The position numbers were made by a program, and so were the translations under genes. Below, piece after piece: positions 16,734 through 25,427 of a stretch of 64,000 bases of DNA. The stretch comes from Planctomycetota bacterium. GTDB taxonomy: Bacteria > Planctomycetota > SZUA-567 > H5-PLA8. The stretch spans positions 1,034,288 through 1,098,287 of the forward strand of contig JAOSKN010000002.1 of NCBI GenBank assembly GCA_027493525.1, written 5' to 3'. The notes beneath the pieces were generated by a model. The model was not told where the DNA came from. It searched no databases and saw nothing but the letters and a program-made list of their open reading frames with translations. Each line of letters opens with the position of its first letter. Positions within the stretch are counted from its first letter, which is position 1.

Positions 16734-18904
16734 TTACTTGGTTTTGAGCCGTTCGACGCCGTCCCACTCGGCGGGGGGCGGGTCGTCGAGGTATTCCTTG
16801 CAGAGGCCTTCGAGGCGCAAGTAGGAGAGGTCTTCGGGGCGGAGCCTGCGCGCGCCGTCGAGCGCCTTGAGGGCGTCGGCAAACTCGCGCTTGAGGTAGC
16901 GCTCGAAGCCGGCCTCGTAAGAGCGGGCGAAGTCGAGGTCGGCCTGGGGGACCGACCCGCGCACGCCGAGGGGCTCGTAGATCTTGACCGGGAGGGTCTT
17001 GCCCTTCACGGCGACGAGGTCGACGAGGCGCCACTCGAACTCGTCGCCGGCCTCCTGCCGGGTGGCTTCGGCGCAGAGGATGCCGGTACCGAAGAGCTTG
17101 GTGGTGCCTTCGAGGCGGCTGGCGAGGTTGACGATATCGCCGACGGCGGTGTAGTTGAGGCGCGCGGGAGCGCCCATGTTGCCGACCATGGCCGTGCCGG
17201 AGGAGAGCCCCAGGCCGGTGACGAGCAGGGGCTTGCCGTCCACTTCGCAGCGCTCGTTGAACTCCTTGAGGAACATCTGGCAGCGCAGGCAGGCGCGGAC
17301 GGCGTGCTTGGCATGCCGGGGGGTTCGCGATGGGCGCGCCCCAGAGGGCCATGATGGCGTCGCCGATCATTTTGTCGATGGTGCCCTGCTCCAGCAGGAT
17401 CAGGTTCATCATGTTCTCGAAGTATTCGGCGAGGTGCGCGGTGAGGGCCTCGGGGGTCATCCGTTCGCTGATGGTGGTGAAGCCGCGGATGTCCGAGAAC
17501 ATCACGGTGATTTCGCAGGAACGCGCGCCGATGCGGGCGGCCTCGCCGCGGCGCAGCAGTTCCTTGACCACCTCGGTGGGGATGTAGCGCGCGAAACTGT
17601 CGAGCGCCGCGCGCATGTGTTCCTGGGTTTCGGCGAGCTGGTAGGTCTCCAGGACGTGGGTCTGGATGGGCTGGCCGGGGCGCAGGTCGAGGTGCGTGAT
17701 CCGTTCGCTCTGTTCGGCGAGCATGCGCAGGGGCTGCCCATACATGCGCGCGAGGGTGAAGGCGAGCAGGATGGCGAGGACCAGGGCCCCTGCGGAGACC
17801 CACATGATCATGCGCTGCTGGCGCTTGACCTGGTTGAGGAAGTCGCGTTCGGGGACGGCCATGCCCATCCAGATGTACTGGGTGGCGGAGATGCGGTGGG
17901 GGAGTTCGTAGGGCTTGAACACGATGCGCCAGGTATCGCCGCCGCTTTCGAAGGAGAACATGCTGGTCTTGCCGGCGTCGTCCATGCGCTCCCATTGCGC
18001 GGCGGCTTCGGCGAGTTCCGAGATGCCGAGGCCGTCGAGTTTGGGCATCTGGAAATCGTGGTCCTGGATCACGTTGACCCGGGCTTCCTGGGTCTCGAAG
18101 CGCGGATCGGCGGGAAAGCCCAGGACTTCCATGTCCTTGGTCATCACGAAGGCCTTGCCGTTCTCGCTGGGGCGCAGGGAGGCGGTGAACTCGGAAACCT
18201 TGGTGAGCATCAGGTTGAAAGTCATCACGTAGGCGCGCCGGTCGGGGGTGGCGGAAGGGCACGGAGGCGCTGATGCCGGGCATGCGGCTGGTGCGGAGGA
18301 TAAACGGGTCGCTCCAGGCGATCTCGGTATCGCGGACCTTGCCGTTGGCGCGCCGCAGGTTCTCCAGGGCGCCGGTGTACCAAGGCCGGTCGCGCGCGTC
18401 GTAGGGCTTGGTATCCTTCCACTCCTTAAGCAGTTCCCCCTCGGGGCTCCAGAGGGCCAGTTCGGGCATGGTCTGCCCGACGGCCTGGCTGATGCGGGTC
18501 TGGAAGTTGCCCTCCTCGGCGCCGAGCCGGTAGCTGAAGCCTTCGGCGTCGCCGGTGGCGATGGAGGTGATCTGGTCGTAGGCGCGCAGGATGGGGATGT
18601 AGACGTCGTTGCTGCTCTTGACGTCCTCGGGCTTCACCACGCCCTTTTCGGCCCACTGCTGGGCGTTGAGGAGGTTGGTGACGACGGGCTGGAAGAACTC
18701 GTCGAGCTTCTGCTTGACCACCTCTTCGGTGGCGTTGAGGTAGCGCTGCGAAAGCTCCTGCGCGATCTGCTGCCCGCCGTAGTAATTGACCGCGAGGATC
18801 ACCGCGGAGACGAGCAGAACCATGGTCATCAGGCTGAGCAGCAGGCTCCAGCGGATCGCCAGCATGATCCACTGGCGCAACGGGTGAGCCGATTCTTCCG
18901 CCAT
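16734..18904 (-). CDS. Membrane class III adenylate cyclase with extracytoplasmic sensor (two homopolymer frameshifts)
   Basis: Reconstructed as 722 residues across extra bases at 18244-18248 and 17318-17323. Order: a transmembrane helix (about 12-44), an extracytoplasmic CACHE-like sensor with the RDRPWYTGAL motif, a second helix (MIMWVSAGALVLAILLAF), a HAMP-like linker, and a cyclase domain. The cyclase has both metal Asp residues (VMFSDIRGFT and KMIGDAIMALWG), the adenine-type Lys before MIGD, and YTAVGDIVNLASRLEG with the transition-state Asn and Arg. Thr in YTAVGD is the class IIIb state, supporting ATP as substrate. A short helical tail follows. It should make cAMP in response to an external ligand. 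Confidence 0.85.
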
Positions 18905-19070
18905 GAGCCTCGTTTCCGCCCCGGACCGGCGTGAGGACCCGGGCCTCTGCCCTGAAGAATGATACAGGTTCGGCGAGCATAGTCGGAGCGGGGCGAATTA
19001 CAATTGCCGTCGTGTAGCGCGGCGCGGGCGGAGTGGTTGGAAGGCGAAGCGGGGCTTGTGTGGGCTGCAC

Positions 19071-19102
19071 GGCACGGGGCGGATGAGCCGGCCCGCGGCA
19101 CG
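19071..19102. repeat. 32-bp direct repeat, left copy
   Basis: Starts GGCACGGGGCGGATGAGCC and is identical over 32 bp to 19222-19253. The pair brackets dispersed repeat copy B. Confidence 0.92.
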
Positions 19103-19128
19103 ATACTGCGGGCGGGACGCTCGTGGGA

Positions 19129-19192
19129 CGGGAAGAATTGGAAGACGCGCGGCCGAGACGCCCGCGCGAGCCGGCGAGGACGCCGGCGCTAC
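19129..19192 (+). repeat. GC-rich dispersed repeat, copy B
   Basis: Plus-strand match to the reverse complement of 15502-15563, beginning CGGGAAGAATTGGAAGACG. Together with the flanking direct repeats it forms a composite element of about 180 bp. Confidence 0.85.
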
Positions 19193-19221
19193 GAACGGCG
19201 GGATGCCGGCGGTTCGGACGA

Positions 19222-19253
19222 GGCACGGGGCGGATGAGCCGGCCCGCGGCACG
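19222..19253. repeat. 32-bp direct repeat, right copy
   Basis: Identical to 19071-19102; the two copies are 151 bp apart (start to start). Confidence 0.92.
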
Positions 19254-19309
19254 TGGAATAGGTTTCGGCGGCCCGCCGAGCCGCGGGCCGCCGGGGGTGG
19301 AACGGGGCG

Positions 19310-19678
19310 CTACTTGGTCTTGCCGGTCTTCTTGCCCGTCTTCTTACCGCCGGTCTTGCCCGCGTTCTTCTTGGCCTCGATGGTGTCGGCGGCGATCCAG
19401 AGCTTGCCGTTGGCATCGGCCTTGGTGACGCCCGTGACGGTCCAGGCGCCCTTGTTGATGAGCTTCGAGTCGGCGTTGGCGACGAGGTCCTTGGCGGTGT
19501 CGTCGGCCTTCTCGCCGGGCACGACGAGGTACGTTTTGTCGCCGGCGACGAGGGCGAGCTGCCCCTCGACCTTCCGGAACGTACCTTCGACCGTTTCGGG
19601 CGCGCCGGCGCCTTCCTGCGCATGAAGCGCTCCGCAGGCCAGCACCAGCACCAACGCAATCCTCACGACGTTCTTCAT
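19310..19678 (-). CDS. Small secreted protein, hypothetical
   Basis: A 122-residue protein with a clear signal peptide (MKNVVRIALVLVLACGALHA, cleavage after AHA-like residues), a beta-rich core (VEGTFRKVEGQLALVAGDKTY) and a Lys/Gly/Thr-rich tail (KKTGKKTGKTK). I chose the ATG at 19678 because AAAGGGG lies seven bases upstream; an ATG two codons earlier lacks spacing. The core resembles small OB-like periplasmic domains, but I assign no family. Confidence 0.65.
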   Translation of the reverse strand: MKNVVRIALVLVLACGALHAQEGAGAPETVEGTFRKVEGQLALVAGDKTYLVVPGEKADDTAKDLVANADSKLINKGAWTVTGVTKADANGKLWIAADTIEAKKNAGKTGGKKTGKKTGKTK

Positions 19679-19848
19679 AGGCATGCCCCTTTCACGTACC
19701 TGTCCCTGGCCCTCACCGGAGGGCCGCAAAGGCCTTTGTAGAATCGAATGGAATCGAAAATCAGCGCCTTATCCCGACATGACGACATACACCGGACGAT
19801 ATTCAAGGCGTTGCGAGATGCACGAGGCGCAGCGCAGGGCGCGTGCAA

Positions 19849-22143
19849 TTATTCGCTCAGGTCGAGCTGAATGGCCTCGGGTTGAGCGGCATCCTCCGTC
19901 CGTTCGCCGGCGGCATGCCGCTGCTGTAAGAGGCGCGCCTTTTCAATCAGGGCGTCGAAGCGGGCGCGTTCGGGGACGCTGAGGTCCTCGGGCACTCGGG
20001 CGGAGAGGTCGCGGGCGACGCGCGCGGCGCGGCGCCCGTCGCCGGTGGCGACGTAGGCTTCCAACTGGCCGACGCGCACGCTCCAGCGTTCGGCCGGCGC
20101 CAGGGTGGCCTCGAGGCCGGCGTGGGTGAAGAGGTCGGCGTAAAAGGCCAGCGCGGAAGCGTAGTCGTTCTTCCTGAGCGCGCGCTCGGCGCCCGCGCGG
20201 AGCGCTCGCCCGAGGACCTCGCGGAGCGCCTGGCCCGCGCGGCTGTCGAGGTCGAGGGGGAAGCGAAGCTGGAAGGCGTCCATCCACAGTTCCAGCGCGG
20301 GGGCGTTGGCTCCGCCGGCGTAAAGCCGGATCAGTTCGACGTGGGCGGCCTGGCGGAGGCCGTCGAGTTCAACGTGCGCGGCCTTGGAGAGCCCGGCGAC
20401 GGAGACGCAGGCGAGCTTCTCGAACTCGGCGCAGGCGTCGTCCGCGCGGCCCTGCCGGGCGAGGGCGCGCGCGCGGCCGTACTGCGCGGCGAAGGCCTCG
20501 ATGGAGGAGCCGAGCATCGCCTGGGCCTGCTCGAAGAGCTTGGCTTCGTCGAGGGCGAGGACATCGGAGTCGCCGGCGTGCGGCGCGGCGGGATCGTCGA
20601 GCAGGCGCAACTGAAGGAGCGCCCAGGGGCGGTAGAAGGTGGCGTAGAGCTTGCCCTGCATCGGAGCGGCGAAGCCGGAGAGCTGGGAGAGGAGCCGGAT
20701 CTCGGGGAGCGGGCGCTCGCCGAGGGGCTTGGCGACCTCGACGCCGGCTTCTTCGGCGCCGCCGCCGGCGAGGGCTTCGTGGAAGGCTACGGCGGCGGCC
20801 AGGAAGGCGTTGCGCGCGTCGGCTCGGGAGGAGCCGGCGCGTTCGGCGAGGAGCGCGCGGCCGCGCTCGTAGTGGGCCAGCCCTTCCAGGGTGCGCTCGA
20901 GGTACCGGCGCTCGTCGCGAAGGAGCAGATTCTGGGTCGCGCCGCGGAGGGCCTGCTGGGCGGCGCCGAGGCGCTGGGCGCGGTCGGCGGGCTCGGCGAT
21001 GCGGAGCGCTTCGGCCATCTGTTGGAGCGCGCGCTGGACGTCGGCCTCGGTGGCGGCGCCGCCGGGAAGGTCGCGGGTCAGGCCCAGGTCCTGGCCGAGG
21101 GTCTCGGGCTTCCAGGGCTCGAGCAGGCCCAGGAGCGGACGGTCCTGCGGGCCGGCCTCGAAGCGCGCCCAGTCCTCGCGGCGGTTATCGAGGGCCTGGA
21201 AGGCGTCGATTTCGCGCCCGGCGCTGACGGGGAGGTCGCCCCCGAAGAGCGTGCAACGGTCGGCGGCAAGGGCCAACGGCTGCGCGCGCCCCGGGGAAAA
21301 GACGTAAGCGGAGCCTTCGCGGACGGTGAGCATGACGCGGCGGACGCCCGGCGCGGCGGGCGCCTCGGGCTCCCACGCCGCGGCCCAGGCCGGCCAGCGC
21401 GCGGCGGAAGGCGCGGCGAGCCAGATATCGAGGGAGGCGCTGGCCGGCGCGCGCACGACGTCGGGCGCGCCGACGGTGGTCTTGACGGTCAGGTCCAGGC
21501 TCTGGGCGCCGACTTCGACGCCCATGCGCCCGGCGGAGAGCAAAACAATGGGGGAAGCGTTCTTGGTCTGCTCGACGTGGAGCTTGCCGTCCTCGTCGAG
21601 ATCGAGGACAGAGCCGTCGCTGAGGCGGACGCGGGCGAACTGGCCGTGGGCGGTGACGAGCGTGTCGCCGTCGTAGAAGGGCTGGCCGGCCTGGAGCGGC
21701 TGGACCGCGCCGTCGCGCTGCAAGAGGCCGACGCCGGAGCCGCTGAGCACGCTGCCGGCCTGTTCGCGCGGCTGGATGAAGAGCACGGCCAGCATCACGG
21801 CGGCCGCCATGCCCACGGCGCCGAGGACCATGCGGCGCACGCGGCGCGCGCGGAGCAGGCGCATGCGCTGGCGGTGTTCGTCGTAGAGCGTGCCGAGGAC
21901 CTTCTCGGCGAGCTTGCCCTGGGGTTCGCTGAGCGGTTCCAGGGCGGCGCGGAGCAACTGGTCTTCCTCGCGCAGGCCGTCGAGAGCGCGGCGGGCGGCG
22001 GCGTCGTGCTTCATGCGGCCCTGGAGCGCCTCCTGGCGTTCGGTGTCCAGGCGGCCGTCGATGAAACGCTGCAGCTCCTGTTCATCCAGGGGCCGCGGGG
22101 CCGGTTCGATATTCCGCTTCGAGTCGCTCATTTCCGATTCCAT
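19849..22143 (-). CDS. FecR-domain anti-sigma-like membrane protein with helical-repeat C terminus
   Basis: A 764-residue single-pass protein, downstream partner of the ECF sigma factor at 22224-22769. Residues 15-100 form a helical anti-sigma-like region (LDEQELQRFIDGRLDTERQEALQ) without the zinc HxxxCxxC motif. A transmembrane helix lies at 104-124. A FecR-type beta domain follows (GVGLLQRDGAVQPLQAGQPF, LVTAHGQFARVRLSDGSVLDL), and residues 350-760 are Ala/Leu-rich helical repeats of TPR character. It probably senses an envelope state and holds or tunes the sigma factor. An ATG at 22131 (MSDSKRN) has better spacing to GGAA and may be the real start. Confidence 0.75.
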   Translation of the reverse strand: MESEMSDSKRNIEPAPRPLDEQELQRFIDGRLDTERQEALQGRMKHDAAARRALDGLREEDQLLRAALEPLSEPQGKLAEKVLGTLYDEHRQRMRLLRARRVRRMVLGAVGMAAAVMLAVLFIQPREQAGSVLSGSGVGLLQRDGAVQPLQAGQPFYDGDTLVTAHGQFARVRLSDGSVLDLDEDGKLHVEQTKNASPIVLLSAGRMGVEVGAQSLDLTVKTTVGAPDVVRAPASASLDIWLAAPSAARWPAWAAAWEPEAPAAPGVRRVMLTVREGSAYVFSPGRAQPLALAADRCTLFGGDLPVSAGREIDAFQALDNRREDWARFEAGPQDRPLLGLLEPWKPETLGQDLGLTRDLPGGAATEADVQRALQQMAEALRIAEPADRAQRLGAAQQALRGATQNLLLRDERRYLERTLEGLAHYERGRALLAERAGSSRADARNAFLAAAVAFHEALAGGGAEEAGVEVAKPLGERPLPEIRLLSQLSGFAAPMQGKLYATFYRPWALLQLRLLDDPAAPHAGDSDVLALDEAKLFEQAQAMLGSSIEAFAAQYGRARALARQGRADDACAEFEKLACVSVAGLSKAAHVELDGLRQAAHVELIRLYAGGANAPALELWMDAFQLRFPLDLDSRAGQALREVLGRALRAGAERALRKNDYASALAFYADLFTHAGLEATLAPAERWSVRVGQLEAYVATGDGRRAARVARDLSARVPEDLSVPERARFDALIEKARLLQQRHAAGERTEDAAQPEAIQLDLSE

Positions 22144-22223
22144 TCCCGCGCCGCATCCGGCGGTCCGGGTTCACGGCTTGCTTCGAGGCGCGCCCGTTTC
22201 AACGCACGGTCCGGCCCGGGCGT

Positions 22224-22769
22224 TCAGTTTCTCCGTTCCAGCCGTTCGCGGAGCATCTTCTTGGCCCGATGGATCCGCGTCTCGACCGTCGTTACCGGCA
22301 CTTCCAGCACCTCCGCGATCTGCTCGTAACTCATCTCCGTCTGATAACGCAGCAGGAGCACCTCGCGGTACATCTCGGGCAAGGCCAGGAGTTCCTCGCG
22401 GACCTCCGCGGACTTGACCCGGTGTTCGTAGACCTCCTCGGGGCGCAGCGTGCGCGCGTCCACCGCGCGCTCCAGTTCCTCGTCTTCGGCCGCGCGCGGG
22501 CGCTTCTTGCGCCGGTAATCGACCGCCAGGTTCCGGGCGATCGTGTAGCACCACTTCACGTAACCGGCCGAGTCCGGATCGACCTTCGACTTCGTCCGGA
22601 AGGTCTGCAACAGCGCATCCTGGGTCAGATCGGCGGCGTCCTCGGGATTGCCGATCATGCGCAGGATGAACGTGTAGACCTGCTGGTGATGCTCCTGCAC
22701 CCACTGGTCAAAGAGGCGGAGTTCGCCAAAGCCCGGATCCTGGGGGTCCGATGGTGGCGCCAAAGTCAT
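22224..22769 (-). CDS. ECF RNA polymerase sigma factor
   Basis: A 181-residue sigma factor with region 2 (QVYTFILRMIGNPEDAADLTQDALLQTF) and region 4 (LPEMYREVLLLRYQTEMSYEQIAEVLEVPVTTVETRIHRAKKMLRERL), both complete. It is the first gene of a two-gene unit: the FecR-domain protein starts 80 bp downstream. It belongs to a different ECF type from the one at 12886-13488, sharing no obvious sequence beyond the family core. Confidence 0.93.
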   Translation of the reverse strand: MTLAPPSDPQDPGFGELRLFDQWVQEHHQQVYTFILRMIGNPEDAADLTQDALLQTFRTKSKVDPDSAGYVKWCYTIARNLAVDYRRKKRPRAAEDEELERAVDARTLRPEEVYEHRVKSAEVREELLALPEMYREVLLLRYQTEMSYEQIAEVLEVPVTTVETRIHRAKKMLRERLERRN

Positions 22770-22919
22770 CCGCCTCGCCGGCCCGCTCCGTAGAGCGTTT
22801 CGGCTACTGGGGTAACGGGAGGGTGGGCGGAAACTTGCAGGAGGGCTGCACAGGTGAAGGCGAGCATGGTTCTAACTCTAGGCGAGCAAGTTCCTTACCG
22901 CAATGAAGCCAGGGGAATA

Positions 22920-23816
22920 TTATCCCAGTTCCGGACAGCAGATCGCCAGCACGCCGTCCCGGCGTCCCGGCGACCGGTTCGGCCCGCGCGCCATCCTTAT
23001 GAAAGGCCGCTGGTGCTTAAGCCCGCTGCGCTCCAGGATGGGCTTGACCCAGGCGTTGGCCGTGACGAAATCCACGACCACGGCCTGCCCCGCAAGCTTC
23101 CCGAGCAGTTCGCGCAGCAGCCCCTCGGCCAGGACGGGGTCGGCGGCGACCACGGGACCGAGTTGGTGAAAATTCATCCCGCGGCGGGCAAGCGCGTAAC
23201 CGGCCAGCCGCGCGCCCTGCCACGCTGCGACGGCCAGTTCGGGCCAGTCCGCGCGCCAGGCTTCCAGGATCCTGCGCCGTCCGGCTCCGAAGGCCGGGAG
23301 GTCGAACGCCGCCACGGCGTCGAGATCCCCCGGCTCGAGCGGCTTGAACGCAAAGCCGCCCGCTGACGGCGCGGCGCCTTGCGCGAGCCCTTCCCAGCGT
23401 TCGAGTTCGTACTCGTCGGCGAAGCCGAGCTGGTCGTAGACCTTCTTGCCCATGGGGGTCGCGTCGAGGCGGACGGTCTCGACGCCGCAGCCATCGAGGT
23501 AGGCGATGCACTTCTTGAGCAGGCTGGAACCGATGCCCATGCGCCGGATGTTCGGATCGACGAGCACCATCCCGATCCAGCCGAAGGAACCCGGCCCCGC
23601 GGCCGGCTCGTAGCGCGTGGTGGTGGCGGTGCCGACGACGCGGCCCTCGACTTCGGCCGCAAAGCAGCCGGCGGGCTCGAAGGCGAGCAGATGCGCCCAG
23701 TCGCGGTCGGTCTGGTTCCAGCGGGCCAGTTCGCGCAGGCGCTGCGCGGCGGGGATGTCCGCCGGGGTCAGCGTTCGGAACGTGGGGCCGGCGGCGCCTG
23801 GTTCGGGCGTCGTCAT
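22920..23816 (-). CDS. GNAT-family acetyltransferase
   Basis: A 298-residue protein with an N-terminal GNAT domain (residues about 13-150). The acetyl-CoA-binding motif A is MVLVDPNIRRMGIGSSLLKK, containing R-x-x-G-I-G. The C-terminal half (FKPLEPGDLDAVAAFDLPAFGAGRR onward) is a second, weaker GNAT-like domain without a clear motif A, as in known double-GNAT proteins. It probably N-acetylates a small molecule; the substrate is unknown. GGAG lies eight bases before the ATG. Confidence 0.85.
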   Translation of the reverse strand: MTTPEPGAAGPTFRTLTPADIPAAQRLRELARWNQTDRDWAHLLAFEPAGCFAAEVEGRVVGTATTTRYEPAAGPGSFGWIGMVLVDPNIRRMGIGSSLLKKCIAYLDGCGVETVRLDATPMGKKVYDQLGFADEYELERWEGLAQGAAPSAGGFAFKPLEPGDLDAVAAFDLPAFGAGRRRILEAWRADWPELAVAAWQGARLAGYALARRGMNFHQLGPVVAADPVLAEGLLRELLGKLAGQAVVVDFVTANAWVKPILERSGLKHQRPFIRMARGPNRSPGRRDGVLAICCPELG

Positions 23817-23978
23817 GGGAACTGCTCCGCATGCCTTAAGGGCCTACCGGTGTAACGCTGGCGCGGAAGGGGATCAAATGGAAAGAAGGGATCCGACGGT
23901 TTGACTGGAGGGCGGAGGCATCCGGCATGGCATCGCGTGGCGCCGTCGTGGCGGGCGCCGCCTGCAACTCCACGAGTT

Positions 23979-25196
23979 CTACTCCACGTAGACGGGGTTG
24001 CCGAGGAGGTACTCGGACTTGGCCGCGTCGCCGGGGTCCTGGGCGAGTAGCTCGAGGCGGACGTACTTCCGGCCGCGCAGGTCCACGCGGGCCTCGAAGC
24101 GGCCGGCGGTCTCGCCGAGCGGAACCTCACCCCGCGGGAGCTCGTACACGGTCCGGCCGTCGGCGACGAGGCGGAGCGACTTGAGCGGGACGTGGGCGCG
24201 CCAGGCGATCTCGACGCGATGCTCGGCGCCGTCCACCGTGCCGCCGCAGCTTCGCCCGCCGACCTCGAAGGCTTCCAGGACGGGATAGTCCTCGCGCCGG
24301 CAGCGGCCGTCCTTGAGCGCGGCCTCGTAGACTTCCGCCACGATCTCGCGCGGGTCGCGGTCCTTGAGCAGCGTGTGCTGCTTGAACTCCCACCAGGGGA
24401 TCATGTGGGTGATGGACGCGCCCTCGTCGACGGGATTGGGCCGGCCGGGCCAGCCGAGCGCCTTGTAGCAGTCGGGGTGCCAGGTACCGGAGAGGTACGA
24501 GCGCCCGGCGACGACGGCGTCGAGGATGGCTTCGGGTTCGTGCGCCGCGTCGAGGACGACGGTGCGCAAAGCCGAGCCGGCCCAGAGGTCCGGCTGGTGC
24601 CCGTCGCTGCCGCTGGAGAAGCCGATGCGGTGCCCGGCGGTGAGCATGCGGTCCCAGTGCTTCAGGTTGGGGCGCTCGAAGAGCGGGCGCTGGTCCTCGA
24701 TGTCGAAGCGGACTTCCAGGCCGTGGAGTTCCGCGCCGCTGAAGCGTTCCAGGGGCGCGCCCTGGTCGATGTGCGCGACGATCATGCGGTAGCCGGCGTG
24801 CTTACAGGCGGCGATGGCCTCGACGTAACTCTTGTTTGCGTAGAAGGACTCGTCGGGGATCGGCGCGCCGGCGGGCGGGTGGAGCTTGGTGTGGAACCAG
24901 CCTTCGCGCTTGAGCCGCTCGCGGTCCATCTGGTAGCCGAGTTCCACGCCGGGGATGCAGAGGTGCCGCGGGGTCGTGGCCGCGGCGCAATCCGCGGTGT
25001 AGCGGGGCCAGTCGGAGGCGTGGAGCCACTTGGAGGCCGGGCGCCCTTCGGGGATCGCGATGATGTGGTGGTCGGTCTGGAGGCGGAAATCGTTGCCGAA
25101 GGAGGTGTAGTGCGGCGTCTGCTCAGGGACCTCGAAGAGCCCGTCGCTGTAGTTGGAATGGGTGTGGCAATCGCCCCAAAGCTGGCTGCGTCCCAT
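23979..25196 (-). CDS. PHP-domain protein, CehA/McbA-like
   Basis: A 405-residue protein with PHP motifs GDCHTHSNYSDG (residues 8-19), LQTDHH, GVELGYQ, VAHIDQG and SSGSDGHQPD. In the latter, serine and glycine surround the metal-binding Asp and His. About 110 C-terminal residues form a beta-sandwich-like domain (HRVEIAWRAHVPLKSLRLVADG), as in CehA-type proteins. Metal-dependent phosphoesterase or hydrolase activity is likely; the substrate is not evident. A strong GGAGGAG precedes the ATG. Confidence 0.82.
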   Translation of the reverse strand: MGRSQLWGDCHTHSNYSDGLFEVPEQTPHYTSFGNDFRLQTDHHIIAIPEGRPASKWLHASDWPRYTADCAAATTPRHLCIPGVELGYQMDRERLKREGWFHTKLHPPAGAPIPDESFYANKSYVEAIAACKHAGYRMIVAHIDQGAPLERFSGAELHGLEVRFDIEDQRPLFERPNLKHWDRMLTAGHRIGFSSGSDGHQPDLWAGSALRTVVLDAAHEPEAILDAVVAGRSYLSGTWHPDCYKALGWPGRPNPVDEGASITHMIPWWEFKQHTLLKDRDPREIVAEVYEAALKDGRCRREDYPVLEAFEVGGRSCGGTVDGAEHRVEIAWRAHVPLKSLRLVADGRTVYELPRGEVPLGETAGRFEARVDLRGRKYVRLELLAQDPGDAAKSEYLLGNPVYVE

Positions 25197-25427
25197 CGGC
25201 GTCTCCTCCGTACCTGGCGCCCCATTCGCTCAACATACTCCCGCGGCGGGCGGTTCGAAGCCGCGACGCTCAGTTAATCGAAAATTACCTGGCGCGCCAT
25301 GCATTCGATCTATTTGAGATTGTAACTCGCGTTGCGCGGTATGCTTGGGGATACTTGATTCGAGAAAGACAGTTTGTAAGAGAGAGCCTTTCAAGCGAAA
25401 CCAGGCGGCCGAACGAAGGAGACGCCC

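Larger units (their letters stand above)
18905..19309. other. Intergenic region with 32-bp direct repeats
   Basis: About 400 bp between two minus-strand genes, with no credible coding frame. It is built around the GC-rich repeat copy B, flanked by two identical 32-bp direct repeats. The adenylate cyclase promoter should lie at the left end, where sequence such as ATTACAATTGCC is less GC-rich. Confidence 0.7.

Noticed and set aside
25197..25427. Promoter for mrp
   Set aside because: AT-richer sequence with TTGAGA is present, but no -10 box at a usual spacing could be found.
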